From Streptomyces dioscori (lineage in GTDB: Bacteria > Actinomycetota > Actinomycetes > Streptomycetales > Streptomycetaceae): DNA of 64,000 nucleotides. Under the pieces are notes generated by a model. It saw nothing but the letters and a program-made list of their open reading frames with translations. It did not search any database and was not told the DNA's origin. The stretch's first letter is position 1; the number at the start of each line of letters is the position of its first letter. Of the stretch, positions 44,476 to 52,859 are shown piece by piece. The stretch lies in assembly GCF_003024195.1 (NCBI RefSeq), contig NZ_KZ679047.1, forward strand, positions 296,734 to 360,733. Direction: 5' to 3'. Made by a program: the position numbers and the translations under genes.

Positions 44476-45377
44476 GCCGAGGCCCCCTTGCCGTCGGACT
44501 TGCCGTCGGACTTGCCGTCGAACGCCTTCAGCCGGTCCAGGACCCGGTCGGCCGTCGGGGACTCCATGCGGTCCACCAGGCGGCCGTCGGCGAGGAAGAC
44601 GACCTCGTCGGCGTGCGCGGCGGCGACCGGGTCGTGGGTGACCATGACGACCGTGCGGTCCATCTGGCGTACGGCCCGGCCGAGCAGGTTCAGGACCTCC
44701 TCCCCGGAGCGGGAATCGAGGTTGCCTGTCGGTTCGTCGGCGAAGACGACATCGGGCCGGCCGGCGAACGCCCGCGCCACGGCGACGCGTTGCTGCTGCC
44801 CGCCGGAGAGTTCGGCGGGCCGGTGGTGCAGTCGGTCGCGCAGACCGACGACGTCCACGAGGGCGTCGATCCACTCGCCGGACGAGCCACCACCCCTGCC
44901 GTCGTGCCTGTCATCGTGCCTGCCGCCACCCCTGCCGTCGCGCCTGCTTCGGCCCTCACGGTCACGGTCACGCCCGCGCCCGCGCTCACGCCCGCGCCCG
45001 GCCAGGTCCATGGGCAGCGTGATGTTCTCCGCGACGGTCAGTGTCGGCACCAGGTTGAAGGCCTGGAACACGAAACCGATGCGGTCGCGGCGCAGCAGCG
45101 TGAGCCGGCGGTCGTCGAGCGTGCCCAGCTCGGTGTCGCCGATGAAGGCCGTGCCCGAGGTGAGGGTGTCCAGGCCCGCCGCGCAGTGCATCAGGGTGGA
45201 CTTGCCGGAGCCCGACGGCCCCATGATCGCGGTGAAGCGTCCGGCGGGAAAGGTGACGTCGATCCCGTCCAGGGCCCGTACGGCGGTGCCGCCTGCCCCG
45301 TACACCTTGACCGCTCCGGCGACCCGGGCCGCAGTGCGTGTGCCCTTGGTTGCGGTCGGCGCGGGTGGCGCGTTCAT
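44472..45377 (-). CDS. ABC transporter ATP-binding protein (LolD/MacB type) with charged insert
   Basis: A 301-residue ATPase. Walker A is GPSGSGKST, the Q-loop is FVFQAFNLVPTLT, the signature is LSGGQQQRVAVARA, Walker B is VVFADEPTGNLD, and the switch His is in MVTHD. It should energise the adjacent FtsX-type permease. An unusual stretch of about 40 Arg/Gly/Asp/His-rich residues (RGRERGRGRDRDREG, then HDDRHDGRGGG) interrupts the helical subdomain between TLPMDLAG and IDALVDVVGL; relatives have about 10 residues there. The C-terminus also contains a DGKSDGKSDGK repeat. Its start overlaps the SHOCT gene stop. Confidence 0.92.
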   Translation of the reverse strand: MNAPPAPTATKGTRTAARVAGAVKVYGAGGTAVRALDGIDVTFPAGRFTAIMGPSGSGKSTLMHCAAGLDTLTSGTAFIGDTELGTLDDRRLTLLRRDRIGFVFQAFNLVPTLTVAENITLPMDLAGRGRERGRGRDRDREGRSRRDGRGGGRHDDRHDGRGGGSSGEWIDALVDVVGLRDRLHHRPAELSGGQQQRVAVARAFAGRPDVVFADEPTGNLDSRSGEEVLNLLGRAVRQMDRTVVMVTHDPVAAAHADEVVFLADGRLVDRMESPTADRVLDRLKAFDGKSDGKSDGKGASA

Positions 45378-45691
45378 GCCGCACCGCCCTTGCCCGTACG
45401 GCCGTAGCGCTCGTCCGCGCCCGTGCGTCCGAACTGCTCGTCCAGGACGGAGAGGCGGCGCCAGTACTCGTCCTCGTCGATCTCGCCGGCCGCGAAGCGC
45501 CTGCCCAGCATCGCGATCGGCGAGTCGCCGGACGGGCGGGACCGGTCGGGGCCGTGCCACGGGCCGCGACGGCCGCGCCACACCGTGCGGCGCAGGACGG
45601 TCACGACACCGATCACGACGGCCGCCCAGATCAGCGGGAGGAACAGGATCCACGGGCCGGGGCCGCCGTCCCAGTGCGCCAGCGTCTGCAT
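45374..45691 (-). CDS. SHOCT-domain membrane protein
   Basis: A 105-residue protein with one membrane span (WILFLPLIWAAVVIGVVTVL) and a C-terminal SHOCT motif (SPIAMLGRRFAAGEIDEDEY), a short helical oligomerisation module. It is the first gene of the operon with the ABC ATPase and permease, overlapping the former by four bases. A regulatory or assembly role for the transporter is inferred from this position. Confidence 0.88.
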   Translation of the reverse strand: MQTLAHWDGGPGPWILFLPLIWAAVVIGVVTVLRRTVWRGRRGPWHGPDRSRPSGDSPIAMLGRRFAAGEIDEDEYWRRLSVLDEQFGRTGADERYGRTGKGGAA

Positions 45692-45911
45692 CTGAAGTCA
45701 TCTCCTCGGGAGGTCCGGCACTCCGGCCGGTTCCGGGTGTTCCGGTGATGCTTCGAGGCTCGCGCCGGGAGGGGGTCCGGGTCGTCGTACGGCCAGCGGC
45801 AGTGCGCGTACCTCCGTGGGAGTAGGAATGCGGACTTCAGCTGCTCCTCGCGCCTTCGGCTTCACCTGCCTCTCGCGGCCTGCCTCTCGTTTCTGTCGCC
45901 AGCAGTAGTCT

Positions 45912-45933
45912 CTGTAACTACTAGTATGTACAG
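45912..45933. promoter_or_regulatory. 22-bp palindrome, likely TetR operator, with overlapping -10
   Basis: CTGTAACTACTAGTATGTACAG matches its own complement at 18 of 22 positions, centred on ACTAGT. TAGTAT (45922-45927) inside it has the form of a -10 box, so a bound TetR dimer would block transcription. It lies eight bases before the GTG of the TetR gene and in the divergent region with the ABC operon. Confidence 0.6.
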
Positions 45934-45940
45934 TGTCTGT

Positions 45941-46546
45941 GTGAGCACTCCGGAGCGTCTGATCGAGGCCACCCGTGAGCTGCTGTGGGAGCGCGGCTAC
46001 GTGGGCACGAGCCCCAAGGCGATCCTGCAGCGGGCGGGCGCGGGCCAGGGCAGCATGTACCACCACTTCAACGGCAAGCCCGATCTGGCCCTGGCCGCGA
46101 TCCGGCGTACGGCCGAGGAGATGCGCGCCACCGCGGAGGCGGTTCTCGGCGGGCCCGGTTCCCCGTACGAGCGGGTCGAGGCGTATCTGCGGCGCGAGCG
46201 CGATGTCCTGCGCGGCTGTCCGGTAGGGCGGCTGACCATGGACCCGGACGTCGTCGTGAGCGACGAACTGCGCGCGCCCGTGGACGAGACGCTGGACTGG
46301 CTGCGCGAGCGGCTGGCCGGGATCGTCGAGGAGGGCCAGGAGCGGGGCGAGTTCGCATCGGCGCTGGACGGCGAGGAGATCGCCGCGACGATCGTGGCCA
46401 CGGTCCAGGGAGGCTATGTGCTGGCCCGCGCGTCCGGCTCGACCGCCGACTTCGACATGGGGATCCGCGGACTGCTGTCCCTCCTCGCGCCCCGCTCCCC
46501 CACCGGCGACTCCCCCACTTCCACGAGCACTTCCACGAGCGCCTGA
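45941..46546 (+). CDS. TetR-family transcriptional regulator
   Basis: A 201-residue repressor with a TetR helix-turn-helix (TSPKAILQRAGAGQGSMYHHFNG). A helical ligand domain follows (VEAYLRRERDVLRGCPVGRL), and the C-terminus has a Ser/Thr-rich tail with repeated TS units. The GTG at 45941 is preferred over an ATG at 45926 because the latter lies inside a palindrome that looks like the operator; the transcript would then be almost leaderless. It starts an operon with DUF4865 and phosphotriesterase-like genes, and may also govern the divergent ABC operon. Confidence 0.9.
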   Translation: MSTPERLIEATRELLWERGYVGTSPKAILQRAGAGQGSMYHHFNGKPDLALAAIRRTAEEMRATAEAVLGGPGSPYERVEAYLRRERDVLRGCPVGRLTMDPDVVVSDELRAPVDETLDWLRERLAGIVEEGQERGEFASALDGEEIAATIVATVQGGYVLARASGSTADFDMGIRGLLSLLAPRSPTGDSPTSTSTSTSA

Positions 46547-46563
46547 GCCGCCGGGAGGCACCG

Positions 46564-47148
46564 ATGCACGCCATGCAGTACGAGATCACCCTGCCCGCGG
46601 ACTACGACATGGGCATCGTCCGGGACCGGGTGGCCCGCGTCGGGCATCTGCTCGACGACTGGGACGGCCTCGGCCTGAAGGCCTATCTGCTGCGGGAGCG
46701 GGGCGTGGACGGCTCGCCCGTCAACCAGTACGCGCCGTTCTACCTCTGGGACACCCCCGAGGGCATGAACTCCTTCCTCTGGGGGCCCGGCCTCCAGGGG
46801 CTCGTGACCGACTTCGGCCGCCCTGTGGTGCAGCACTGGGCGGGCCTGGCGTACGAGGACGGGGGCGCCGCCGGTGCGGTGCCCGAGGTCGCGGTACGCA
46901 GGCGGGTGAGCGTCCCCGAGGGCGTGCCGCTCACCGAGGTCGCGCGGGAGGCCGTGGCGGAGGCGGGGCGTCTGGCCGCGCTGGACGGGGTCGTGGGTGC
47001 CGCTGCCGCCGTCGACCCGCGTCACTGGGAGGTCGTGCACTTCTCCCTCTGGGCCCACGACAGGCCCAAGGCCGAGGGCGAGACGTATCGCGTGCTGCAT
47101 CTGTCGGCGCCGGGGCGGGACCGGCTGCGCAGGGGACGGCAGTGGTGA
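46564..47148 (+). CDS. DUF4865 family protein
   Basis: A 194-residue protein starting at an ATG six bases after GGGAGG. The N-terminus MHAMQYEITLPADYDMGIVR and the central NQYAPFYLWDTPEGMNSFLW stretch are typical of DUF4865, found next to TetR regulators in actinomycetes. It looks like a compact alpha/beta barrel of the dimeric ferredoxin-like type, including FSLWAHDRPKAEGE. Its function is unknown; location between a TetR regulator and a metal hydrolase suggests detoxification or catabolism of a small molecule. Confidence 0.8.
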   Translation: MHAMQYEITLPADYDMGIVRDRVARVGHLLDDWDGLGLKAYLLRERGVDGSPVNQYAPFYLWDTPEGMNSFLWGPGLQGLVTDFGRPVVQHWAGLAYEDGGAAGAVPEVAVRRRVSVPEGVPLTEVAREAVAEAGRLAALDGVVGAAAAVDPRHWEVVHFSLWAHDRPKAEGETYRVLHLSAPGRDRLRRGRQW

Positions 47149-48071
47149 GCCGCGGCCTGGCGCCCCGTACCGTCCGCACGGTCCTCGGGGACGTTCCCCC
47201 GGCCGAGTTGGGGGTGTGCAACGCGCACGACCATCTCTTCTTCGGCAGCCCCCGCCTTCCGGGGCAGGAGTTGCGGGACGCGGGCGCCGCGACGGCCGAG
47301 CTGACCGCGTTCGGCGCGGCGGGCGGCGGCAGCGTCGCCCAGTGGACCCCGTACGGGCTGGGGCGGCGGGCCGCCGATCTGCCGCCGCTCGCCCGTGCCG
47401 CCGGGGTGCATGTCGTGGCCGCCACGGGACTGCACCAGGCCGTCCACTACGCGCCGGAGGTGCTCGACCGGCTGCGGGGCAGGCTCGCCGAGGTCTTCGT
47501 GTCCGAGCTGACGGAGGGGCTTGCCACGTCCGGTGTGCGGGCGGGTTTCATCAAGGTCGCGGGCGGTTTCCACGCGCTCGACGCGCATGCCCGCTGGACG
47601 ATGACCGCGGCGGCCGAGGCGCACCACGCCACGGGCGCGCCGGTCGCCGTGCACCTGGAGCTGGGCACGGGCGCGCTCGACGTACTCGACCTGCTGTGCG
47701 GGGAGTTGGGGGTGGCGCCGAGCAGTGTGATCCTCGGGCACCTCAACCGCGCCCCCGACCCGGTGGTGCACCGGCAGGCCGCGGAGTCCGGCGCCTATCT
47801 GGCGTTTGACGGCCCGTCACGCGCGAACCACGCGACCGACTGGCGCATGCCCGACGCTGTACGCGATCTCGCCGACGCCGGGTTCGGCGACCGGCTGCTG
47901 CTCGGCGGGGACACGACCACGGCCGGGGCCCGCTCGGTGAACGGCGGGCCTGGAATGCCGTATCTGCTGCGCCGCGTCCGGCCCAGGCTCGAACTCGCCC
48001 TGGGAAGTGAGCTGGTGAAGCAGATCCTGACGGCGAATCCGCAGCGGGCGTTCGCCGTCGGGTGGACGTAG
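47145..48071 (+). CDS. Phosphotriesterase-family metal-dependent hydrolase
   Basis: A 308-residue amidohydrolase-fold enzyme. The metal ligands are seen in order: HxH in CNAHDHLFF, the bridging lysine in FIKVAGG, His in VAVHLELG, His in ILGHLNR, and Asp in LLGGDTTT. Members hydrolyse lactones, esters or phosphoesters; lactonase activity is common in this group. Translation is coupled to DUF4865 (GTGA). A strong terminator follows 53 bases later. The substrate is unknown and may be the inducer of the TetR protein or its precursor. Confidence 0.88.
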   Translation: MSRGLAPRTVRTVLGDVPPAELGVCNAHDHLFFGSPRLPGQELRDAGAATAELTAFGAAGGGSVAQWTPYGLGRRAADLPPLARAAGVHVVAATGLHQAVHYAPEVLDRLRGRLAEVFVSELTEGLATSGVRAGFIKVAGGFHALDAHARWTMTAAAEAHHATGAPVAVHLELGTGALDVLDLLCGELGVAPSSVILGHLNRAPDPVVHRQAAESGAYLAFDGPSRANHATDWRMPDAVRDLADAGFGDRLLLGGDTTTAGARSVNGGPGMPYLLRRVRPRLELALGSELVKQILTANPQRAFAVGWT

Positions 48072-48124
48072 ACCCACGGGCGGCAGTGAGGACGATGTTC
48101 GGCCGCGGGACGGCGGGGGCGGGC

Positions 48125-48171
48125 CGCGCCGTTCCCCGCGCCCCTCGGGGAGGGGCGCGGGGAACGGCGCG
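48125..48171. terminator. 21-bp perfect terminator hairpin (repeat element, copy 3)
   Basis: CGCGCCGTTCCCCGCGCCCCT (48125-48145) pairs perfectly with the sequence at 48151-48171 around a CGGGG loop. It lies between the stops of two convergent genes. It shares the GGGGCGCGGGGAAC core with the elements at 14838 and 41794. Confidence 0.85.
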
Positions 48172-48182
48172 ATCAGGTCGGC

Positions 48183-49424
48183 TCAGGCGTGCGCCAGGGC
48201 CGCGATCGGGTCGTCCAGCACCGGCTGCCACGCCAACTCGGCGGCGCCCACCAGGCTGTTGTGGTCCAGCGTGCAGGCCAGGATGGGGACGCCACCGCTC
48301 TGCCCCCACAGGCTCCGGTCGGCCACGACGGCCCGCAGCCTCTCCGGGTCGGCGTCGAGGAGGGTGCGGTGCAGGCCGCCGAGGATGATGCGGTCCGGGT
48401 TGAGAATGTTGACCAGGCCCGCGAGGCCCTGGCCCAGCCGGTCGACGAGTGCCTCGACGGCGGTGCGTACGCCCGGGTCGGCGTAGTGGTCGCGGATCAG
48501 TTCGTTGGCCTGCTGGAGCAGTGACACCTCGGGGCCGGGGTCGCGGCCGGCCGCCGTCAGGAACGCCAGGGGGTCCGCCTCGACGTCCAGGCAGCCGCGG
48601 CTGCCGCAATGGCAGGGACGGCCCTCCGGGTTGACCGTGAGGTGGCCGACTTCGAGCGCGAGGCCCGAACTGCCCGTGTGCAGGCGCCCGTCGAGCACCA
48701 GCGCACCGCCGACACCGCGGTGTCCGGTCGCCACGCACAGCAGATCGCGGGAGCCGCGGCCCGCGCCGTGCCGGTGTTCGGCGAGCGCGGCGAGGTTGAC
48801 GTCGTTGGCGGCGAACGCCGGACCGGTGATGCCGGCTTCGCGGACGCATTCCGCGAAGATCTCCCGCACGGGCGCGCCGGCCGGCCAGGCCAGGTGCAGC
48901 GGGTTGAGCGCGGTGCCCTCTGGTTCGGCGACGGCCGACGGGACGGCCACCCCGGCGCCCACACAGCGGCGGCCCGTCTCCCGGAGCAGTTCGGCGCCCG
49001 CCTCCACCACCGAGCGGAGCACCTTCGCCGGGTCGGCGTCCACGGTCTCGCAGCCCGGCGCGGTCGCCACGAGCCGGCCTCCGAGGCCGACCAGGGCGGC
49101 CCGGAAGCCGTCGGCGTGCACCTGGGCGGCCAGCGCCACGGGGCCGTCCTCGGCGAGTTCGAGCCGGTGCGAGGGGCGGCCCTGCGAACCGGCCGGGGCG
49201 CCCGGACGGGCGTCGACGCGGATCAGGCCGAGCGCCTCCAGCTCCGCGGCGACCGCGCCCGCCGTCGCCCGGGTGACTCCCAGCTCGGCGGTGAGCACGG
49301 CCCGGGTCGGCGCGCGTCCCGTGTGCACGAGCTCCAACGCGGGTCCGAGCGCACCGCGCCCTCGGTCCAGCCGTGTCCTGGTGCTTCCTTCTCCCACCGC
49401 TCCGGGGGCCGCATCGCCGCTCAT
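48183..49424 (-). CDS. ROK-family transcriptional regulator
   Basis: A 413-residue regulator. Its winged helix-turn-helix (TRAVLTAELGVTRATAGAVAAEL) is followed by a ROK (repressor/ORF/kinase) sugar-binding domain. The zinc motif reads CHCGSRGCLD and the ExGH sequence LEVGHLTVNPEGRPC. The kinase-like phosphate segment is degenerate at the start (AALVGLGGRLVA), consistent with a regulator rather than a kinase. It binds sugars and controls sugar catabolism genes. No sugar gene is adjacent, so the target is elsewhere. Confidence 0.9.
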   Translation of the reverse strand: MSGDAAPGAVGEGSTRTRLDRGRGALGPALELVHTGRAPTRAVLTAELGVTRATAGAVAAELEALGLIRVDARPGAPAGSQGRPSHRLELAEDGPVALAAQVHADGFRAALVGLGGRLVATAPGCETVDADPAKVLRSVVEAGAELLRETGRRCVGAGVAVPSAVAEPEGTALNPLHLAWPAGAPVREIFAECVREAGITGPAFAANDVNLAALAEHRHGAGRGSRDLLCVATGHRGVGGALVLDGRLHTGSSGLALEVGHLTVNPEGRPCHCGSRGCLDVEADPLAFLTAAGRDPGPEVSLLQQANELIRDHYADPGVRTAVEALVDRLGQGLAGLVNILNPDRIILGGLHRTLLDADPERLRAVVADRSLWGQSGGVPILACTLDHNSLVGAAELAWQPVLDDPIAALAHA

Positions 49425-49474
49425 GAGGGCGAGTCTCCCATGATCCGGTGGCCCGGTGACCGGTCAGTAGCCGC

Positions 49475-50179
49475 TCACGCGCTCCGGAGGCCGCTCACCC
49501 GCAGGGTGATGTTCAGGCGGCCGGTCAGTCCCAACTCGGGCGGCGCCGTACCCGCGTGGACGCGCGGCACGCCGTGGTGGGCGAGCCGGGCCGCGCCGCC
49601 GAACACGAACAGGTCGCCGCTGCGCAGTTCCACGTCCGTGTAGGGACGGCCCCTCGACCCGGTGTTGCCGAACCGGAAGACGCAGGTGTCACCGAGGCTC
49701 AGCGACACCACGGGGGCGTCGGACTTCTCGTCGCTGTCGCGGTGCATCCCCATACGGGCGTCGGCGTCGTAGAAATTGATCAGCGCGATGTCGTAGTCGT
49801 ACGGGGGCGGCGGCGGGCCCTCTGCCGTCGGGAGGTGGTCGCCCGGAGCGGTCAGCGTGCCGTTGCCGAGCGCGTCCCGTGCCGCCCGGCGCCCCAGTTC
49901 CCCCAGCCAGGCGGGGAATTTCTTCACGGGAGCCCCGTCCCCGTCGACGACCGTTGACGCGTACCCGTACGGATACCAGTGCCATCCGAGGCAGACCTGC
50001 CGTGAGGTCATCGTGCCGCCGCCCGGGGTACGGACCGTGCGCAGTCCCGCGGGCGGCCTGGCCCAGTCGCGGCAGGCCTCCAGGAGCTCCTTCTGGCGCC
50101 CGGGCGGCAGCCAGTCCGGCAGGTGCACGGCGCCCGGCGCGATCTCCGTCCGGCTCCTGGGAAACAGTTCGGCGTCCAT
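49475..50179 (-). CDS. AlkB-like 2-oxoglutarate/Fe(II) dioxygenase
   Basis: A 234-residue protein of the AlkB family of DNA/RNA demethylases. The iron ligands are H and D of HRDSDEKSD and the second His in LAHHGVPRVH; a C-terminal R-x-NITLR segment provides the 2-oxoglutarate-binding arginine. The nucleotide-recognition lid includes SRQVCLGWHWYPYGYAS. Such enzymes reverse alkylation damage such as 1-methyladenine and 3-methylcytosine. The ATG at 50179 starts directly with MDAELFPRSR. It diverges from the methyltransferase gene 96 bases away. Confidence 0.88.
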   Translation of the reverse strand: MDAELFPRSRTEIAPGAVHLPDWLPPGRQKELLEACRDWARPPAGLRTVRTPGGGTMTSRQVCLGWHWYPYGYASTVVDGDGAPVKKFPAWLGELGRRAARDALGNGTLTAPGDHLPTAEGPPPPPYDYDIALINFYDADARMGMHRDSDEKSDAPVVSLSLGDTCVFRFGNTGSRGRPYTDVELRSGDLFVFGGAARLAHHGVPRVHAGTAPPELGLTGRLNITLRVSGLRSA

Positions 50180-50275
50180 GACTCCCATCCTCGCGCAGGG
50201 TCCGCGCACACTCGCGCCGTACCCTCACGTGGCCGCCGGGCGTCCCTGAGCTGCGCCTCAGTTAGCCTGGTCCCG

Positions 50276-51442
50276 ATGACCGACCGTATGACGACCCCCT
50301 CGGCCGAGCTGATGCTGGCGCGCTTCCCCGAGGACTCCCGTGACCAGCTCCGTGCGTGGGACGCCTCCGACGAGTACCTGCTGAGGCATCTCGCGGACAG
50401 CGGCCTGGCACTCGACGGCACGGTCGTCGTGGTCGGTGACCGCTGGGGTGCCCTCACCACGGCCCTCCAGGCGCACGCGCCGGTGCAGATCACCGACTCG
50501 TTCCTCACCCGGGAGGCGACCCGCGCCAATCTGGCGCGCAACGGCGCCGACGCCGGATCCGTACGCCTTCTCACCACGCAGGACGCGGCGCCCGAGCGCG
50601 TCGACGTGCTGCTGGTACGTGTCCCGAAGAGCCTCGCGCTGCTGGAGGACCAGCTGCTGCGGCTGGCGCCGTCCGTGCACGAGGGGACCGTCGTCGTCGG
50701 CACCGGCATGGTCAAGGAGATCCACACCTCGACGCTCAAACTGTTCGAGCGGATCATCGGACCGACCCGGACCTCACTGGCCGAGAAGAAGGCCCGGCTG
50801 ATCTTCTGCACCCCGAACCCGGGGATCGTGCCCGCGGCGAACCCCTGGCCGCTGAGCTACACACTGCCCGACGGCATCGGCCCCGTCTCCGGCCGCACGG
50901 TCGTCAACGAGGCCGGCGTCTTCTGCGCCGAGCGCCTGGACATCGGCACCAGGTTCTTCCTGCAGCACCTGCCGTACGAGCGCGGGGCCGGGCGCGTCGT
51001 GGACCTGGGCTGCGGGAACGGCGTGGTCGGTACCGCGGTGGCACTGGCGCGGCCGGAGTCCGAGGTGCTGTTCGTCGACGAGTCGTACCAGGCGGTGGCC
51101 TCGGCGGAGGCGACGTACCGGGCGAACACCGACAACACGGCCGAGCACGGCAAGGCGGAATTCCGGGTCGACGACGGCCTGAACGGTGTTCCGGAGGACA
51201 GCGTCGACCTGGTCCTGACCAACCCGCCCTTCCACTCGCACCAGGCGACGACCGACGCCACGGCGTGGCGGATGTTCGTCGGGGCGCGCCGCGCGCTGCG
51301 GCCCGGCGGCGAGCTGTGGGTGGTCGGCAATCGCCATCTGGGCTACCACGTGAAGCTGCGCCGCCTCTTCGGCAACAGCGAACTGGTCGCGAGCGACGCG
51401 AAGTTCGTGGTCCTGAAGGCCGTCAAGCAGGGGCAGGAATAG
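50276..51442 (+). CDS. RlmG/RsmC-like rRNA guanine-N2 methyltransferase
   Basis: A 388-residue protein with two halves: an N-terminal degenerate methyltransferase-like domain (residues 1-195, with GTVVVVGDRWGALTTAL), and a C-terminal active class I domain. The latter has the SAM-binding VVDLGCGNGVVGTA and the catalytic TNPPFHS, the motif of base-N2 methyltransferases acting on rRNA. RlmG modifies G1835 of 23S rRNA and RsmC modifies G1207 of 16S rRNA; which applies is not clear. Its stop codon lies inside the 3' end of the opposite AraC gene (20-base overlap). Confidence 0.88.
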   Translation: MTDRMTTPSAELMLARFPEDSRDQLRAWDASDEYLLRHLADSGLALDGTVVVVGDRWGALTTALQAHAPVQITDSFLTREATRANLARNGADAGSVRLLTTQDAAPERVDVLLVRVPKSLALLEDQLLRLAPSVHEGTVVVGTGMVKEIHTSTLKLFERIIGPTRTSLAEKKARLIFCTPNPGIVPAANPWPLSYTLPDGIGPVSGRTVVNEAGVFCAERLDIGTRFFLQHLPYERGAGRVVDLGCGNGVVGTAVALARPESEVLFVDESYQAVASAEATYRANTDNTAEHGKAEFRVDDGLNGVPEDSVDLVLTNPPFHSHQATTDATAWRMFVGARRALRPGGELWVVGNRHLGYHVKLRRLFGNSELVASDAKFVVLKAVKQGQE

Positions 51443-52211
51443 CGCCGGTCCCGTCGCGCAGGGCGCGCGGTGAGGCGCCGAGTTCGCGTCGGCAGGCCTT
51501 GTTGAAGGCCTGCAGGTCGGGGATGCCGACCGACGCGGCGACCGCCGGGATGGACAGGGTCGAGGCACGCAGCAGATGCCGGGCGCGGTCGAGCCTGCGG
51601 CGGCGGATGTACGCGACCACGGTGGCGCCGGTCGCGTCACGGAAGAGCCGGGTCAGGTGGTTGTGCGAGACGCCCGCGGCGCGGGCCACCGCGGGCACGG
51701 TGAGCGGGGCGGCGAGATGGCCCTCGATGTACGCCATGGCGGCGGTGACGGCCGGGTGCGGACCGGGCCGTTCGGCGGCCGGAGCCAGCTGGGCGATACG
51801 CCACAGAGCGGTCCAGATCTCGGCCCTGGTGCGCTCGGGCTCGCCCGGGGCGGAGGCCACCGCCTGGAGCAACAGCCCAGTCAGCAGGGGGAGTTCGGCT
51901 CCGGCGTCCTGCAGCAGGGGCACGGTCCGCGGCTCCCCGGCGGCGGCGATGCGCAGGTGTGCGTACAGGTGTTCCGAGCGGCCCAGGTAGCGGTAGCGGA
52001 CCGTCGCGCCCGGTGGTACGAGGCTCACCCGGCCGGGGCGGATGAGGTGCGGTGTGCCGTCGACGGTCAGCTCGGCCTCGTACTGGTACAGGTGCAGCTG
52101 CCACAGCTCGGGCAGCCTGAAGACGTCGGTGCGGCTCGCGACCCCGTGCACGCCGACGCCCGCGTTGGCCACGACGGGCGGCTCACCGAGGTGGATGGTC
52201 GTCTCCCGCAT
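51423..52211 (-). CDS. AraC-family transcriptional regulator
   Basis: A 262-residue regulator. The first 130 residues form a cupin-like ligand domain (LHLYQYEAELTVDGTPHLIR, GRVSLVPPGATVRYRYLG). The C-terminal part carries two helix-turn-helix motifs (TVPAVARAAGVSHNHLTRLF, SIPAVAASVGIPDLQAFNKA), the second normally reading DPxYFSRxFK, here DLQAFNKAC. Likely target: the adjacent PhyH gene on the opposite strand, now decayed, so this regulator may be an orphan. Confidence 0.88.
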   Translation of the reverse strand: MRETTIHLGEPPVVANAGVGVHGVASRTDVFRLPELWQLHLYQYEAELTVDGTPHLIRPGRVSLVPPGATVRYRYLGRSEHLYAHLRIAAAGEPRTVPLLQDAGAELPLLTGLLLQAVASAPGEPERTRAEIWTALWRIAQLAPAAERPGPHPAVTAAMAYIEGHLAAPLTVPAVARAAGVSHNHLTRLFRDATGATVVAYIRRRRLDRARHLLRASTLSIPAVAASVGIPDLQAFNKACRRELGASPRALRDGTGAIPAPA

Positions 52212-52299
52212 GGTGAAAAACTACCAGCGGTGGTGAAACGGACCAACGCGCACGGCAGGTCCGGCTCCGTACGGTCGGCGCATGACGCATCCCGAGCGC

Positions 52300-52449
52300 T
52301 CCCCGGCCGGCCACCGCCGGGACATCGAGCAGCCGTCGCACGAAGGAGCTTTCGGGATAGGCGTCCGGCACCGTGGAGCCGTACGGCACGTCGGGTACGC
52401 CGTGCCCGAGGAAGCCGATCGCCTCCGCGTTCAGCTCCGCCGGCACCAC
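52300..52449 (-). pseudogene. Inverted N-terminal fragment of a PhyH-type dioxygenase gene
   Basis: The minus strand encodes VVPAELNAEAIGFLGHG, then DVPYGSTVPDAYPESSFV and RRLLDVPAV with typical GC-rich third positions. The AELNAEA segment resembles the N-terminal helix of phytanoyl-CoA dioxygenase-like proteins. It lies back to back with the C-terminal fragment, in opposite orientation. No start codon with a ribosome site or continuation is present. Confidence 0.45.
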
Positions 52450-52454
52450 CGCGT

Positions 52455-52859
52455 CCGGACGCCTTCGACGTCCAGCTGATGTACTACCCGCAGGACGTGA
52501 CCCTGGACATGGGCGGCACCCTGAGCGTGCCGGGCAGCCATCTGCGGCGGACGAACGAGTCGGACACCGGCCGCTACCAGAACCTGCTCGGACAGTCACG
52601 GCTGGTCTGCCCGGCGGGCACCGTGGTGTTTCTGCTGAACTCCCCTGTGGTCGGCTGGTCGGTGTACGACGGCACGGGCCGCACGTCGCCCACCACCGGG
52701 GACACCGACGAACCTCCCTACGCGTCGGGCGTGGAGGCGCTGCGGGACGGCTGGCGGCTGTTCCAGGCGGCCCAGTTGATCCCGCTGTACCCGGGCGGCG
52801 AGTACGACGTGTCGTTCCTGAAGCACGAGTTCTTCTTCGAGAAGCTCGTCGACGGGTGA
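52455..52859 (+). pseudogene. C-terminal remnant of a PhyH-type dioxygenase gene
   Basis: A frame beginning DAFDVQLMYYPQDVTLDMGG continues to GTLSVPGSHLRRTNESD and CPAGTVVFLLN, which is the region around the iron ligands of phytanoyl-CoA dioxygenase family proteins. The HxG part expected after GTVVFL (normally HHG-W) is missing. The last 70 residues (ending HEFFFEKLVDG) are of unclear origin. The gene has no start and ends in a TGA at 52857-52859. Expected N-terminal sequence is on the opposite strand (52300-52449). Confidence 0.6.

Noticed and set aside
45926..45940. ATG start for the TetR gene
   Set aside because: The ATG lies inside an 18/22 palindrome with a -10-like hexamer, so it is probably not transcribed from its own promoter. 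The GTG at 45941 gives the usual TetR N-terminus.
52282..52479. A 65-codon + strand frame (MTHPERSPAGHRR...) as a gene
   Set aside because: Arg/His-rich shadow of the better coding frame on the minus strand; no ribosome site.
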